Below, one piece after another: positions 56,983 to 64,000 of a stretch of DNA of 64,000 bases (positions within the stretch are counted from its first letter, which is position 1; each line of letters begins with the position of its first letter). The position numbers and the translations under genes are program-made. Origin of the DNA: Pseudomonas sp. 31-12 (GTDB lineage: Bacteria; Pseudomonadota; Gammaproteobacteria; Pseudomonadales; Pseudomonadaceae); contig NZ_CP029482.1 of the NCBI RefSeq assembly GCF_003151075.1, forward strand, positions 1,612,001-1,676,000. The letters are read 5' to 3'. The notes under the pieces were generated by a model that saw only the letters and a list, made by a program, of their open reading frames with translations, had not been told where the DNA came from and did not search any database.

Positions 56983-57741
56983 ATGCGCGTGTTGAAAGTG
57001 GGCCTGGTGCTGTTGCTGTGGGTGTTTACCCTGGCAGCCCAGGCCGAGTTGAAGTTTCCGCCACTGACCGGACGGGTGGTCGATAACGCCCAGATGATCG
57101 AGCCGTCGGTGCGCGAGCAGCTGACGCAACAACTCCAGGCCCATGAAACAGCCACCGGCGAGCAATTGGTGGTGGTGACGGTGCCGGACCTGCAGGGCAC
57201 CGACATTGCGGATTTCGGTTATCAACTGGGACGCCACTGGGGCATCGGCCAGAAGGACAAAAACACCGGCGCGCTGCTGATCGTTGCGCGTGATGATCGT
57301 AAATTGCGTATCGAAGTCGGTTACGGCCTGGAAGATCGCCTGACCGATGCGCAGAGTTCGGTGATCATCAACCAGGTGATCACGCCAGCGTTCAAGACCG
57401 GCAACTTCAGCAAAGGCATCAGCGACGGGGTCGCCGCGATGCTGGTGGTGTTGGGCGGCAATTCGCTGGACGAGCCGTCGACGGTCTATGAGCCGCGCGG
57501 GGATGAGGGCGACGATTTCTTTTCGCGTCATCCGGGCGTGTTCGTGTTTCTGGTGATGCTGTTCATCCTGACGATTTTCGTCTGCCAGATGCTCGGGATC
57601 CTGCCCAGCGGTGGTGGCGGTGGCCGAGGCAGTTCGGGCGGCGGTTTCGGCGGTGGCGGTTTTGGCGGCGGTGGTGGAGGCGGGGGCTTCAGTGGTGGCG
57701 GCGGCAGTTTCGGGGGCGGCGGTTCGTCGGGCGGCTGGTGA
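56983..57741 (+). CDS. TPM-domain (YgcG-type) membrane protein with Gly-rich tail
   Basis: The 252-residue protein has a signal sequence (VGLVLLLWVFTLAAQA), then the TPM domain beginning LTGRVVDNAQMIEPSVREQL with LRIEVGYGLEDRLTD, one membrane helix near residues 180-200, and a C-terminal tail composed almost wholly of Gly, Ser and Phe. ATG 56971 is an alternative start. TPM proteins pair with LemA; the tail is probably disordered. Confidence 0.9.
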   Translation: MRVLKVGLVLLLWVFTLAAQAELKFPPLTGRVVDNAQMIEPSVREQLTQQLQAHETATGEQLVVVTVPDLQGTDIADFGYQLGRHWGIGQKDKNTGALLIVARDDRKLRIEVGYGLEDRLTDAQSSVIINQVITPAFKTGNFSKGISDGVAAMLVVLGGNSLDEPSTVYEPRGDEGDDFFSRHPGVFVFLVMLFILTIFVCQMLGILPSGGGGGRGSSGGGFGGGGFGGGGGGGGFSGGGGSFGGGGSSGGW

Positions 57742-57769
57742 GAATAATAATGAGCAGGCACTTTTAACC

Positions 57770-58387
57770 ATGGCATTACTGACTGAACACGAACAACGCA
57801 AAGTCGCCGAGGCGATTGCCCGGGTCGAGCGCGACACCGACGCCGAACTGGTGACCGTGCTCGCGGCCCGCGCCGACGACTATGCGTACATCCCGCTGCT
57901 CTGGGCCAGCCTGCTGGCGCTGGTGGTGCCGGGTGTCGTGCATTACCTGACCGGCTGGCTGACCATGCACAGTTTGCTGCTGGTGCAATGGATCAGTTTC
58001 ATCGTGCTGTGCCTGGTGTTCCGGATTCCGAAAGTCACCACGCACCTGATCCCGCGCTCGGTGCGTCACTGGCGTGCGTCAAATCTGGCGCGCCGGCAGT
58101 TCCTGGAGCAGAACCTGCACCACACGGTGGGCAGCACCGGCATGCTGATTTTCGTCTGCGAAGCCGAGCGCTATGTGGAGATTCTGGTGGATGAAGGGAT
58201 TTCCAAACGGCTGGACAACAAGAACTGGGACGCGATTGTTGCGGCGTTTACGCAACAGGTGAAACAGGGACAGACGTTGCAGGGGTTTGTGACGTGTGTG
58301 GAGGCGTGTGGCGAGTTGCTCAAGGTGCATGTGCCGGTGACGCATGTGAGGAATGAATTGCCGAATCGGTTGGTGGTGTTGGGCTGA
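57770..58387 (+). CDS. TPM-domain membrane protein, second copy
   Basis: The 205-residue product begins MALLTEHEQRKVAEAIARVE, with the TPM N-terminal helix and an RADDYAYIP segment. It has two membrane helices around residues 42-62 and 68-85 and a C-terminal half with RYVEILVDEGISKRLD, which is the conserved TPM beta-strand. It follows the first TPM gene by 28 bases and closes the lemA-TPM-TPM cassette. Confidence 0.88.
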   Translation: MALLTEHEQRKVAEAIARVERDTDAELVTVLAARADDYAYIPLLWASLLALVVPGVVHYLTGWLTMHSLLLVQWISFIVLCLVFRIPKVTTHLIPRSVRHWRASNLARRQFLEQNLHHTVGSTGMLIFVCEAERYVEILVDEGISKRLDNKNWDAIVAAFTQQVKQGQTLQGFVTCVEACGELLKVHVPVTHVRNELPNRLVVLG

Positions 58388-58436
58388 CGTCCTTTTCAGT
58401 CTGGAGACGGATGCGCTTCTGTGGCAAGGGAGCTTT

Positions 58437-58557
58437 TGTGGCGAGGGGACTTGTCCCCGTTCGGCTGCGAAGCAGTCGTAAAAACTGAGAACGCGGTCTG
58501 ACTGGTGATCGAAGGGGGCCGCTTCGCGACCCAACGGGGACAAGTCCCCTCGCCACA
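58437..58557. repeat. Long palindromic repeat, copy 2 of 3
   Basis: TGTGGCGAGGGGACTTGTCCCC and GGGGACAAGTCCCCTCGCCACA form the ends, with the same TTCGGCTGCGAAGCAGTCGTAAA and GGCCGCTTCGCGACCCAACG inner parts as copy 1. Confidence 0.9.
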
Positions 58558-58676
58558 GGGGACTCGACTTGCCTCACGATTCGCACCGTTCGGTAAATAA
58601 CTGCGTGTCCCGAACGACCATCCCCCCTAAAATACCCGCCATTCCCCGATCCGCACCGCCCGAGGCCGCTTTTCCC

Positions 58677-59891
58677 ATGTCTGCCACCGCCACTCCCGCC
58701 AGCCTCGCGCCGGATCACCACGCCCAGTTCATCGACCTGCTGCAAACCAGCCTCGACGCCAACGGCTTCATCAAACTGGTCCTGGCCAAGTACGTCGGCA
58801 CCGAAACCGATTTGCAGCGGCTGATCATCAAGCAACTGACGGTCAAGGATCAGCCGTGCTTGTCCTTCGTCTACCGCTACAAAACCCGCGACATCACCAA
58901 GAACCTGCCGCTTGCCGAGGGCGTCGCGACTATCACCGCGCTGTTGCCGGCCTCGTTCAAAAATGCGCATTTACTGTCGTTGACTGACGAAGCCCAGCTC
59001 GAATACAGCAAAAAGGGCAAGTCTTCGCTGTTCAAGAGCAAACCTCAGCAATTGCGTGAAGTGCCGTCTGCCGAACATAACCGTGAGAAAAACCGCTTCC
59101 TCGACCTGAGCCGGCCGTTCCTCGCCGACCTCGGTGTGACGAACAGCAAGCACGAGCTGATCCCGGCGATGTCGCGCAAGTGGAAGCAGATCAACAAGTT
59201 CATCGAAGTCTTCAGCCATGCGCTGACGACCTCGCCGCTGGCGCTGGACAAACCGGTGCAGGTGGCGGATTTCGGCTCGGGCAAGGGTTACCTGACGTTC
59301 GCGATCCACGACTACCTGCGCAACACCTTGAAGGCCGAAGGCGTGGTGACCGGCGTCGAGTTGCGCGAAGAAATGGTCAGCCTGTGCAATGCCGCCGCCG
59401 CCAAGCTTGAGCATCCGGGGCTGGTATTCAAGTGCGGTGACGTACGCAGCGTCGCGCCGAGCGAGCTGGACGTGATGATCGCGCTGCACGCCTGCGACGT
59501 CGCCACCGACTATGCGATCCACACTGGTATCCGTTCCGGCGCCTCGATCATCATGTGCTCGCCGTGCTGCCACAAACAGATTCGCCTGCAAATCCAGAGC
59601 CCGGCGCTGCTCAAGCCGATGCTGCAATACGGTCTGCATCTGGGCCAGCAAGCGGAAATGGTCACCGACAGCTTGCGTGCGCTGTTCCTGGAAGCCTGTG
59701 GTTATGAAACCAAAGTGTTCGAGTTCATCTCACTGGACCACACCAACAAGAACAAGATGATCCTGGCGGTCAAACGCGCCGAGCCGGTGGACCCGGCCCA
59801 GCTGTTGGTGAAGATTCAGGAACTGAAGGATTTCTACCACATCACCGAACATTGCCTCGAAACCCTGCTGCGGACTGACGGCTACCTCTGA
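58677..59891 (+). CDS. Class I SAM-dependent methyltransferase (GSTCD-like)
   Basis: The 404-residue protein has a Rossmann methyltransferase domain in its second half: VADFGSGKGYLTFAIHDYL near residue 200, GVELREEMVSLCN near 230 and MIALHACDVATDYAI near 268, followed by MCSPCCHKQIR. This CCHK segment occurs in a family of methyltransferases related to the eukaryotic GSTCD/METTL-type proteins. The N-terminal 150 residues are not recognised. Substrate unknown, possibly RNA. Confidence 0.82.
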   Translation: MSATATPASLAPDHHAQFIDLLQTSLDANGFIKLVLAKYVGTETDLQRLIIKQLTVKDQPCLSFVYRYKTRDITKNLPLAEGVATITALLPASFKNAHLLSLTDEAQLEYSKKGKSSLFKSKPQQLREVPSAEHNREKNRFLDLSRPFLADLGVTNSKHELIPAMSRKWKQINKFIEVFSHALTTSPLALDKPVQVADFGSGKGYLTFAIHDYLRNTLKAEGVVTGVELREEMVSLCNAAAAKLEHPGLVFKCGDVRSVAPSELDVMIALHACDVATDYAIHTGIRSGASIIMCSPCCHKQIRLQIQSPALLKPMLQYGLHLGQQAEMVTDSLRALFLEACGYETKVFEFISLDHTNKNKMILAVKRAEPVDPAQLLVKIQELKDFYHITEHCLETLLRTDGYL

Positions 59892-59903
59892 TCCCCAGCG
59901 ATC

Positions 59904-59996
59904 CTGTGGGAGCTAGCCTGCTAGCGATGGCGGCTCTACATTCAGCATAAATGTTGAATATTACGGCCCCTTCGCGAGCAAGCCCGCTCCCACATG
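59904..59996. repeat. Paired REP element overlapping the 3' end of the EamA transporter gene
   Basis: GTGGGAGCTAGCCTGCTAGCGATGG and TTCGCGAGCAAGCCCGCTCCCAC are opposed REP cores around ACATTCAGCATaaATGTTGAATAT. The second core reads in frame into the transporter gene and supplies its last codons. Confidence 0.88.
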
Positions 59997-60866
59997 GGGT
60001 TTGATGGCGGTCTTGCGTCCGAGCATCACTGTAACGATCACCCCGGCCGCAAACAGCCAGGTGATGGGCTCGATGTGTTCACCGAAGAACAACGCCGAAA
60101 ACGCGATGGTGAAGAAGATCTGCAACAGTTGGATTTGACTGACTCGGGCAATGCCGCCCATGGCCAACCCGGCGTACCAGGCAAAGAACCCGATGAACTG
60201 TGAAAACAGCGAAACGTAACCAAACGCCCACCAGGTCTTGGCCGAAATTTCGCCCTGATGTTGCAGCGCCAAATACACCACAGGCCCGATCAACAACGGC
60301 GTCGACAACACCAGCGCCCAGCAGATCACCTGCCAGCCGCCCATCTCCTTGGCCAACCGGCCGCCCTCGGCATAACCCAGACCGCCCACGGCAATAGCGC
60401 CGAGCATCAGCAAATCACAGGCCTGAATGCTGCCGGCCCCGCTGATCAGCGCGTAACCCAACACCAGCGCACTGCCCAGCGCGGCGCAGGCCCAGAAGGC
60501 TTTTGACGGTCGCTCATGGGACAGCCACGCGGCGTATAGCGCGACGCACAGCGGTTGCAAACCGTTGACCAACGCGCCGTGAGACGCCGGTAAGGTTTGC
60601 ATGGCCCAGGCCGACAACACCGGGAAGCCAAGGATCACGCCGGCGATCACCAGTGTCAGGCCTTTGATCTGTTTCCAGGTCGGCCATTTTTCCCGGCGCC
60701 ACAGCAACAACATCGCCGCCGGCACCGCTGCAAACAGCGCCCGGCCCAGGCCGTTGAGCAGCGGATGAATTTCCTGCACGACGATCCGCGTGAAGGGCAG
60801 GGTGAGGCTGAAGATCACAACGCCGAGCAGGCCGAGGGCCATGCCGGTGTTTTCGCGCGAGGACAT
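59961..60866 (-). CDS. EamA/DMT-family transporter
   Basis: The 301-residue protein has ten hydrophobic helices in two EamA repeats (LGLLGVVIFSLTLPFTRIV near the start and YAEGGRLAKEMGGWQVICW near the middle). It is of the drug/metabolite transporter family; substrates of such proteins include amino acids and nucleosides, and it is not identified here. The last dozen residues (HVGAGLLAKGP) are encoded by a REP core, not by ancestral coding sequence. Confidence 0.86.
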   Translation of the reverse strand: MSSRENTGMALGLLGVVIFSLTLPFTRIVVQEIHPLLNGLGRALFAAVPAAMLLLWRREKWPTWKQIKGLTLVIAGVILGFPVLSAWAMQTLPASHGALVNGLQPLCVALYAAWLSHERPSKAFWACAALGSALVLGYALISGAGSIQACDLLMLGAIAVGGLGYAEGGRLAKEMGGWQVICWALVLSTPLLIGPVVYLALQHQGEISAKTWWAFGYVSLFSQFIGFFAWYAGLAMGGIARVSQIQLLQIFFTIAFSALFFGEHIEPITWLFAAGVIVTVMLGRKTAIKPHVGAGLLAKGP

Positions 60867-60978
60867 GATGAGGGACCAGAATCCAGGGTGAGTGGGGGTG
60901 TATTCATCTAGCCATAACTCAATGGTTTTGGCGCTTACAGCTGGGAACAGAAATATCCGTACAGTTGAGCGCGATTCT

Positions 60979-61100
60979 TGTGGCGAGGGAGCTTGCTCCC
61001 GTTCGGCTGCGCAGCAGTCGTAAAACCTGGAGACCTGATTCTCCGGGAAGAATGCAGGGGGCCGCTTCGCAGCCCAGCGGGAGCAAGCTCCCTCGCCACA
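60979..61100. repeat. Long palindromic repeat, copy 3 of 3
   Basis: TGTGGCGAGGGAGCTTGCTCCC and GGGAGCAAGCTCCCTCGCCACA form the ends, with TTCGGCTGCGCAGCAGTCGTAAAA and GGCCGCTTCGCAGCCCAGCG inside. It fills most of the gap between the EamA gene and the DJ-1/PfpI gene. Confidence 0.9.
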
Positions 61101-61207
61101 AAGGCCAAACTCAAACCTACATTGTCAGTAGTAGGTGGTTATTACCCGACCTCGCAGATAAGGACTACCTTGAATACTCCTACGTATTTCCCAGAGGAGT
61201 CCTCCCC

Positions 61208-61789
61208 ATGGCTGCCAAGAAAATTCTGATGCTGGTCGGCGATTACGTCGAAGACTACGAAGTGATGGTGCCGTTCCAGGCGCTGCTGATGGTCGGCCAC
61301 AAGGTACACGCCGTTTGCCCGGATAAATCCGCCGGCCAGACAGTACGCACAGCCATTCACGACTTCGAAGGCGATCAGACCTACAGCGAAAAACCCGGCC
61401 ACCTGTTTGCCCTGAACTTCGACTTCGCCAAGGTCGCTGAATCCGACTACGACGCGCTGCTGATCCCCGGCGGTCGGGCGCCGGAATACCTGCGCCTGAA
61501 CGAAAAAGTCCTGGAACTGGTGCGGGCGTTCGACAAGGCCGGCAAGCCGATCGCTGCCGTGTGCCACGGCGCGCAATTGCTGGCGGCCGCGGGGATTCTC
61601 GAAGGTCGCGAGTGCAGCGCTTATCCTGCCTGCGCGCCGGAAGTGCGTCTGGCCGGCGGTACGTTCATCGATATCCCGGTGACGGAAGGTCACGTACAAG
61701 GCAATCTGGCCACTGCCCCGGCCTGGCCGGCGCATCCGAGCTGGCTCGCCGGTTTCCTCGGGTTGCTGGGCACCAAAATCACGCTGTAA
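61208..61789 (+). CDS. DJ-1/PfpI-family protein
   Basis: The 193-residue protein has the family features: [14 protein letters not shown] at the N-terminus (Glu in the active site), [12 protein letters not shown] and the nucleophile Cys in [14 protein letters not shown] near residue 120. Members act as glyoxalase III, deglycase-like or chaperone-like enzymes; this one is not further assigned. An AGAGGAG ribosome site precedes the ATG. It is followed by the RHH-like gene with a gap of 14 bases. Confidence 0.9.
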   Translation: MAAKKILMLVGDYVEDYEVMVPFQALLMVGHKVHAVCPDKSAGQTVRTAIHDFEGDQTYSEKPGHLFALNFDFAKVAESDYDALLIPGGRAPEYLRLNEKVLELVRAFDKAGKPIAAVCHGAQLLAAAGILEGRECSAYPACAPEVRLAGGTFIDIPVTEGHVQGNLATAPAWPAHPSWLAGFLGLLGTKITL

Positions 61790-61803
61790 TGAGGGACTTT
61801 TCC

Positions 61804-62109
61804 ATGTGCGAGCTCTACGTCAAAGCCGATCCGATTCTCTACGAGTCGCGCTCCCGCTCGCTGCGCATCTGCGGGGTGGTCACCACCCTGCGGCTGGAGA
61901 ATCAGTTCTGGGACATACTCAGCGAAATCGCCGAAGTCGATGGCATGACCACTAACCAGTTGATCGCCAAGCTGTATGAAGAGGTGATGGACTACCGCGG
62001 CGAAGTGGTGAATTTCGCCTCGTTTTTGCGGGTCAGTTGTACGCGGTATTTGAGTCAGCGACGGGTGCAGGCGCCGGAGTTGTCGGTGGTGCGGGCGGTG
62101 GTGAAATAG
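61804..62109 (+). CDS. Ribbon-helix-helix-like domain protein
   Basis: The 101-residue product contains SLRICGVVTTLRLENQFWDIL followed by TNQLIAKLYEEV, in the pattern of a beta-strand plus two helices of ribbon-helix-helix DNA-binding proteins (DUF4399/RHH_4-like). The C-terminus is basic (CTRYLSQRRVQ). It lies directly behind the DJ-1/PfpI gene, so the two may be co-transcribed, but no target is known. Confidence 0.75.
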   Translation: MCELYVKADPILYESRSRSLRICGVVTTLRLENQFWDILSEIAEVDGMTTNQLIAKLYEEVMDYRGEVVNFASFLRVSCTRYLSQRRVQAPELSVVRAVVK

Positions 62110-62126
62110 CGTAGACCGTGTCGACC

Positions 62127-62193
62127 CCTTCGCGAGCAAACCCGCTCCCACAAGGATCACACTGAACCTGTGGGAGCGGGCTTGCCCGCGATG
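62127..62193. repeat. Paired REP element
   Basis: CCTTCGCGAGCAAACCCGCTCCCAC and GTGGGAGCGGGCTTGCCCGCGATGG are opposed REP cores with a 17-base spacer. Confidence 0.85.
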
Positions 62194-62273
62194 GGGCCCT
62201 GACAGGCGACAGAAATCCCGGCGTGGTCTTTACTCTGAAGCGCGAAACCTCTCAATCGCCAAGGAGAAAGAGC

Positions 62274-62618
62274 ATGTCCGGATGGTACGAAGTAAGCAAA
62301 AGCAGCAACGGTCAGTTCAAGTTTGTACTGAAGGCCGCCAACGCCGAAACCATTCTGACCAGCGAGCTGTACACCACTCGCAGCGCTGCCGACAACGGCA
62401 TTGCTTCGGTGCAGAAGAACAGCCCGCTGGATGAGCGCTACGAAAAGAAAACCACCAAGGATGGCCATCCTTACTTCAACCTCAAGGCCGGTAACCACGA
62501 GATTATCGGTAGCAGCGAGACCTATTCTTCCGCTGGCGCGATGGATAAAGGCATCGCCAGCGTCAAGGCCAACGGGCCAACCACCGTGATCAAGGACAAG
62601 ACCTTGCCGGTACTGTGA
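62274..62618 (+). CDS. YegP-family protein (DUF1508 repeats)
   Basis: The 114-residue product has two DUF1508 repeats, each about 50 residues: GWYEVSKSSNGQFKFVLKAANAETIL with LYTTRSAADNGIASVQKN, and GHPYFNLKAGNHEIIGSSETYSS with AMDKGIASVKAN. The fold is a small alpha-beta dimer; the function is unknown. An AAGGAGA site precedes the ATG at 62274. A REP pair follows. Confidence 0.92.
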   Translation: MSGWYEVSKSSNGQFKFVLKAANAETILTSELYTTRSAADNGIASVQKNSPLDERYEKKTTKDGHPYFNLKAGNHEIIGSSETYSSAGAMDKGIASVKANGPTTVIKDKTLPVL

Positions 62619-62647
62619 CCACACCTTTCAAACCCAAAACAAATCCA

Positions 62648-62740
62648 CTGTGGGAGCTAGCCTGCTAGCGATGGCTGCTTAACATTCGACGAAGATGTTG
62701 AATGTCTGGCCGCTATCGCTAGCAGGCTAGCTCCCACATT
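62648..62740. repeat. Paired REP element
   Basis: GTGGGAGCTAGCCTGCTAGCGATGG and CTATCGCTAGCAGGCTAGCTCCCAC are opposed REP cores enclosing AACATTCGACGAAGATGTTGAATGT, an internal dyad. Confidence 0.88.
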
Positions 62741-62761
62741 GGTTTTTTGTGAACTTCGAGA

Positions 62762-63649
62762 TCAGCGCAAGGCTTTCAACAAGGTTTGTAGCTGGTTAAC
62801 TCCAGCCTCACCAAGCGGAGATACCGGCAACCGCGGATCACCCACTTCCAGCCCGGTCGCCCGCAGCCCGGCCTTGATCGTCGCCGGCAACCCGCCCTTG
62901 AGAATGAAGTCCAGCACCGGCAACTGGCGATAGAACAACTCACGCGCCTTGCCCAGGTCGTTGGCCAAAACCGCTTCATACAAATCGAGATTGAGCTGCG
63001 GAATCAGGTTCGGCGCAGCTGTGCACCAGCCTTTCGCACCCGCCGCAAACGCTTCCAGCGCCAACGGATTGCAGCCGTTGTAGAACGGCACCTGACCGTC
63101 GCCCAGCAGTTGCAGCTTGTGCATGCGCTGGATGTCGCCGGTGCTCTCCTTGACCATGGTCACGTTCTCCACGGTGTTGACGATCCGCAGGATCAGGTCC
63201 ACCGACATGTCGGTGCCGCTGGTGGCCGGGTTGTTGTAGAGCATGATCGGTACGCCAATGCTCTCGCCGATGGCGCGGTAGTGGGCGAGGATTTCCGCTT
63301 CGCTGAGTTTCCAGTAGGACGTCGGCAGCACCATCACCACATCAGCCCCGTGGGCTTCGGCGAAACGCGCACGACGCACGGCTTTGGCGGTGGTCAGGTC
63401 GGACACGCTGACGATGGTCGGTACGCGCTTGGCCACATGCTTGATGCTGAACTCGCTGACCTGATCCCACTCCGCGTCGCTCAGGTAAGCGCCTTCGCCG
63501 GTGCTGCCCAGCGGGGCGATGGCGTGGACGCCGCCGTCGATCAAACGGTCGATGGAACGCCCGAGCGCGTCGAGATCAACGCCTTCGCCGTTGGCGGTGA
63601 ACGGGGTGATGGTGTAGCCAATGATGCCGTGAATGGTAGGGGTCGACAT
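62762..63649 (-). CDS. Dihydrodipicolinate synthase-family lyase/aldolase
   Basis: The 295-residue TIM-barrel protein has the DapA family signs: GYTITPFTANGEGVD, GSTGEGAYLSDAEW (the GxxGE motif near residue 47), PIMLYNNPATSGTDMS (Tyr near 137) and the Schiff-base Lys in VTMVKESTGD near 166. True DapA keeps a Tyr-Thr-Tyr triad and a downstream Arg, and this protein is best placed in the broad family of pyruvate-using aldolases, whose substrate differs by branch. It lies 29 bases after the class II aldolase gene and is probably co-expressed with it. Confidence 0.88.
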   Translation of the reverse strand: MSTPTIHGIIGYTITPFTANGEGVDLDALGRSIDRLIDGGVHAIAPLGSTGEGAYLSDAEWDQVSEFSIKHVAKRVPTIVSVSDLTTAKAVRRARFAEAHGADVVMVLPTSYWKLSEAEILAHYRAIGESIGVPIMLYNNPATSGTDMSVDLILRIVNTVENVTMVKESTGDIQRMHKLQLLGDGQVPFYNGCNPLALEAFAAGAKGWCTAAPNLIPQLNLDLYEAVLANDLGKARELFYRQLPVLDFILKGGLPATIKAGLRATGLEVGDPRLPVSPLGEAGVNQLQTLLKALR

Positions 63650-63678
63650 GCTGTGTCTCCTTCAGAAAATGATCGGGT

Positions 63679-64000
63679 TCAGTTCAGGCAATCGGCGTGT
63701 TGACGCAGGTTCTGCCGGGCGTAGTAGTTGAACGCGGCGCCGTGGCGCTTGGGTTTCGAGATCCAGTCATGGGCTTCGCGGCCCAGTTCCGGCAGGATCG
63801 GCTTGATCGTCCCGGCACTCATCGCCAGCAGTTGCAGCTTCGCCGCACGCTCAATCAATTGAGCGATGACACAGGCTTCTTCGATGGTGGTGCCGGTGGA
63901 CAGCTGGCCGTGGTGCGACAGCAGAATGGCCCGTTTATCGCCCAGTGCGCCGGCGATCAAATCACCTTCTTCGTTGCCTACCGGCACACCCGGCCAGCCT
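63679..64000 (-). CDS. Class II aldolase/adducin-family protein, 5' part beyond the window
   Basis: The frame is open from the right edge, so the N-terminus is missing. The visible C-terminal 106 residues include GWPGVPVGNEEGDLIAGALGDKRAILLSHHGQL, with the HHG motif (metal His), and IERAAKLQLLAMSAG. Enzymes of this family cleave or isomerise sugar phosphates and related acids using a divalent metal. It is on the same strand as the DapA-like gene and immediately upstream of it, so the pair may form one catabolic step chain. Substrate unknown. Confidence 0.85.
   Translation of the reverse strand, partial: GWPGVPVGNEEGDLIAGALGDKRAILLSHHGQLSTGTTIEEACVIAQLIERAAKLQLLAMSAGTIKPILPELGREAHDWISKPKRHGAAFNYYARQNLRQHADCLN

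Noticed and set aside
898..62740. The many REP pairs as possible CRISPR repeats
   Set aside because: They are dispersed singly between genes, are palindromic and occur as opposed pairs rather than as a regular array with unique spacers.

Overview
The window looks like chromosomal DNA of a fluorescent-group Pseudomonas. The evidence is high GC content, a consolidated protocatechuate (pca) cluster with a PcaR regulator very close to the P. putida type, a TtgR/EmhR-controlled RND pump, an ornithine-lipid olsBA pair, and at least 15 paired REP sequences (cores such as GTGGGAGCGGGCTTGCCCGC) between genes. No rRNA, tRNA, CRISPR array, prophage or insertion sequence was recognised. Family assignments come from reading the translated sequences and knowledge of the families; no search was run.

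Layout. 1-770 (minus): end of a bufferin-type RiPP operon (DUF2282 precursor and DUF692/MNIO enzyme, cut by the window edge). 1065-6067 (minus): complete branched-chain amino-acid ABC transporter, braC-livHMGF. 6418-14617: small conserved genes, a chromosomal tubulin/FtsZ-like GTPase (7027-9222), a beta-hydroxyacid dehydrogenase, an MHYT-GGDEF-EAL protein, a zinc/iron-chelating YkgJ-type protein and a spinster-type MFS carrier. 14790-21446: rapA, three small conserved proteins, a repeat-rich gap and a pit-type phosphate carrier. 22127-32971: pcaR, pcaK, then pcaIJFHGTBDC on one strand with very short gaps, covering import of 4-hydroxybenzoate and the whole protocatechuate branch of the beta-ketoadipate pathway. 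A Tam-like methyltransferase and an OprD/BenF-type porin follow on the other strand. 35944-42610: emhCBA (minus) and the divergent repressor emhR with a recognisable operator between. 42826-43856: two small secreted proteins that appear to be diverged paralogues in AT-richer DNA. 44082-46645 (minus): an ArsR regulator, MFS exporter and xenB ene-reductase arranged as one operon. 46817-49065: acpH and olsBA. 49221-58387: a short acyl-CoA dehydrogenase-like protein, a serine hydrolase with a coupled small Cys-containing protein, YceI, a ClsB-type phospholipase D, bglX, and a lemA-TPM-TPM membrane cassette. 58677-62618: methyltransferase, EamA transporter, DJ-1/PfpI protein, an RHH-like protein and a YegP protein. 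62762-64000 (minus): a DapA-like lyase/aldolase and a class II aldolase cut by the right edge.

The clearest functional unit is the pca region: porin and PcaK/PcaT carriers bring in substrates, PcaHG opens the ring, PcaB, PcaC and PcaD make beta-ketoadipate, and PcaIJ and PcaF yield succinyl-CoA and acetyl-CoA, with PcaR boxes before pcaR, pcaK and pcaI. The least explained items are the solitary tubulin-like GTPase, the bufferin operon, the paired secreted proteins, and two repeat families distinct from REPs.
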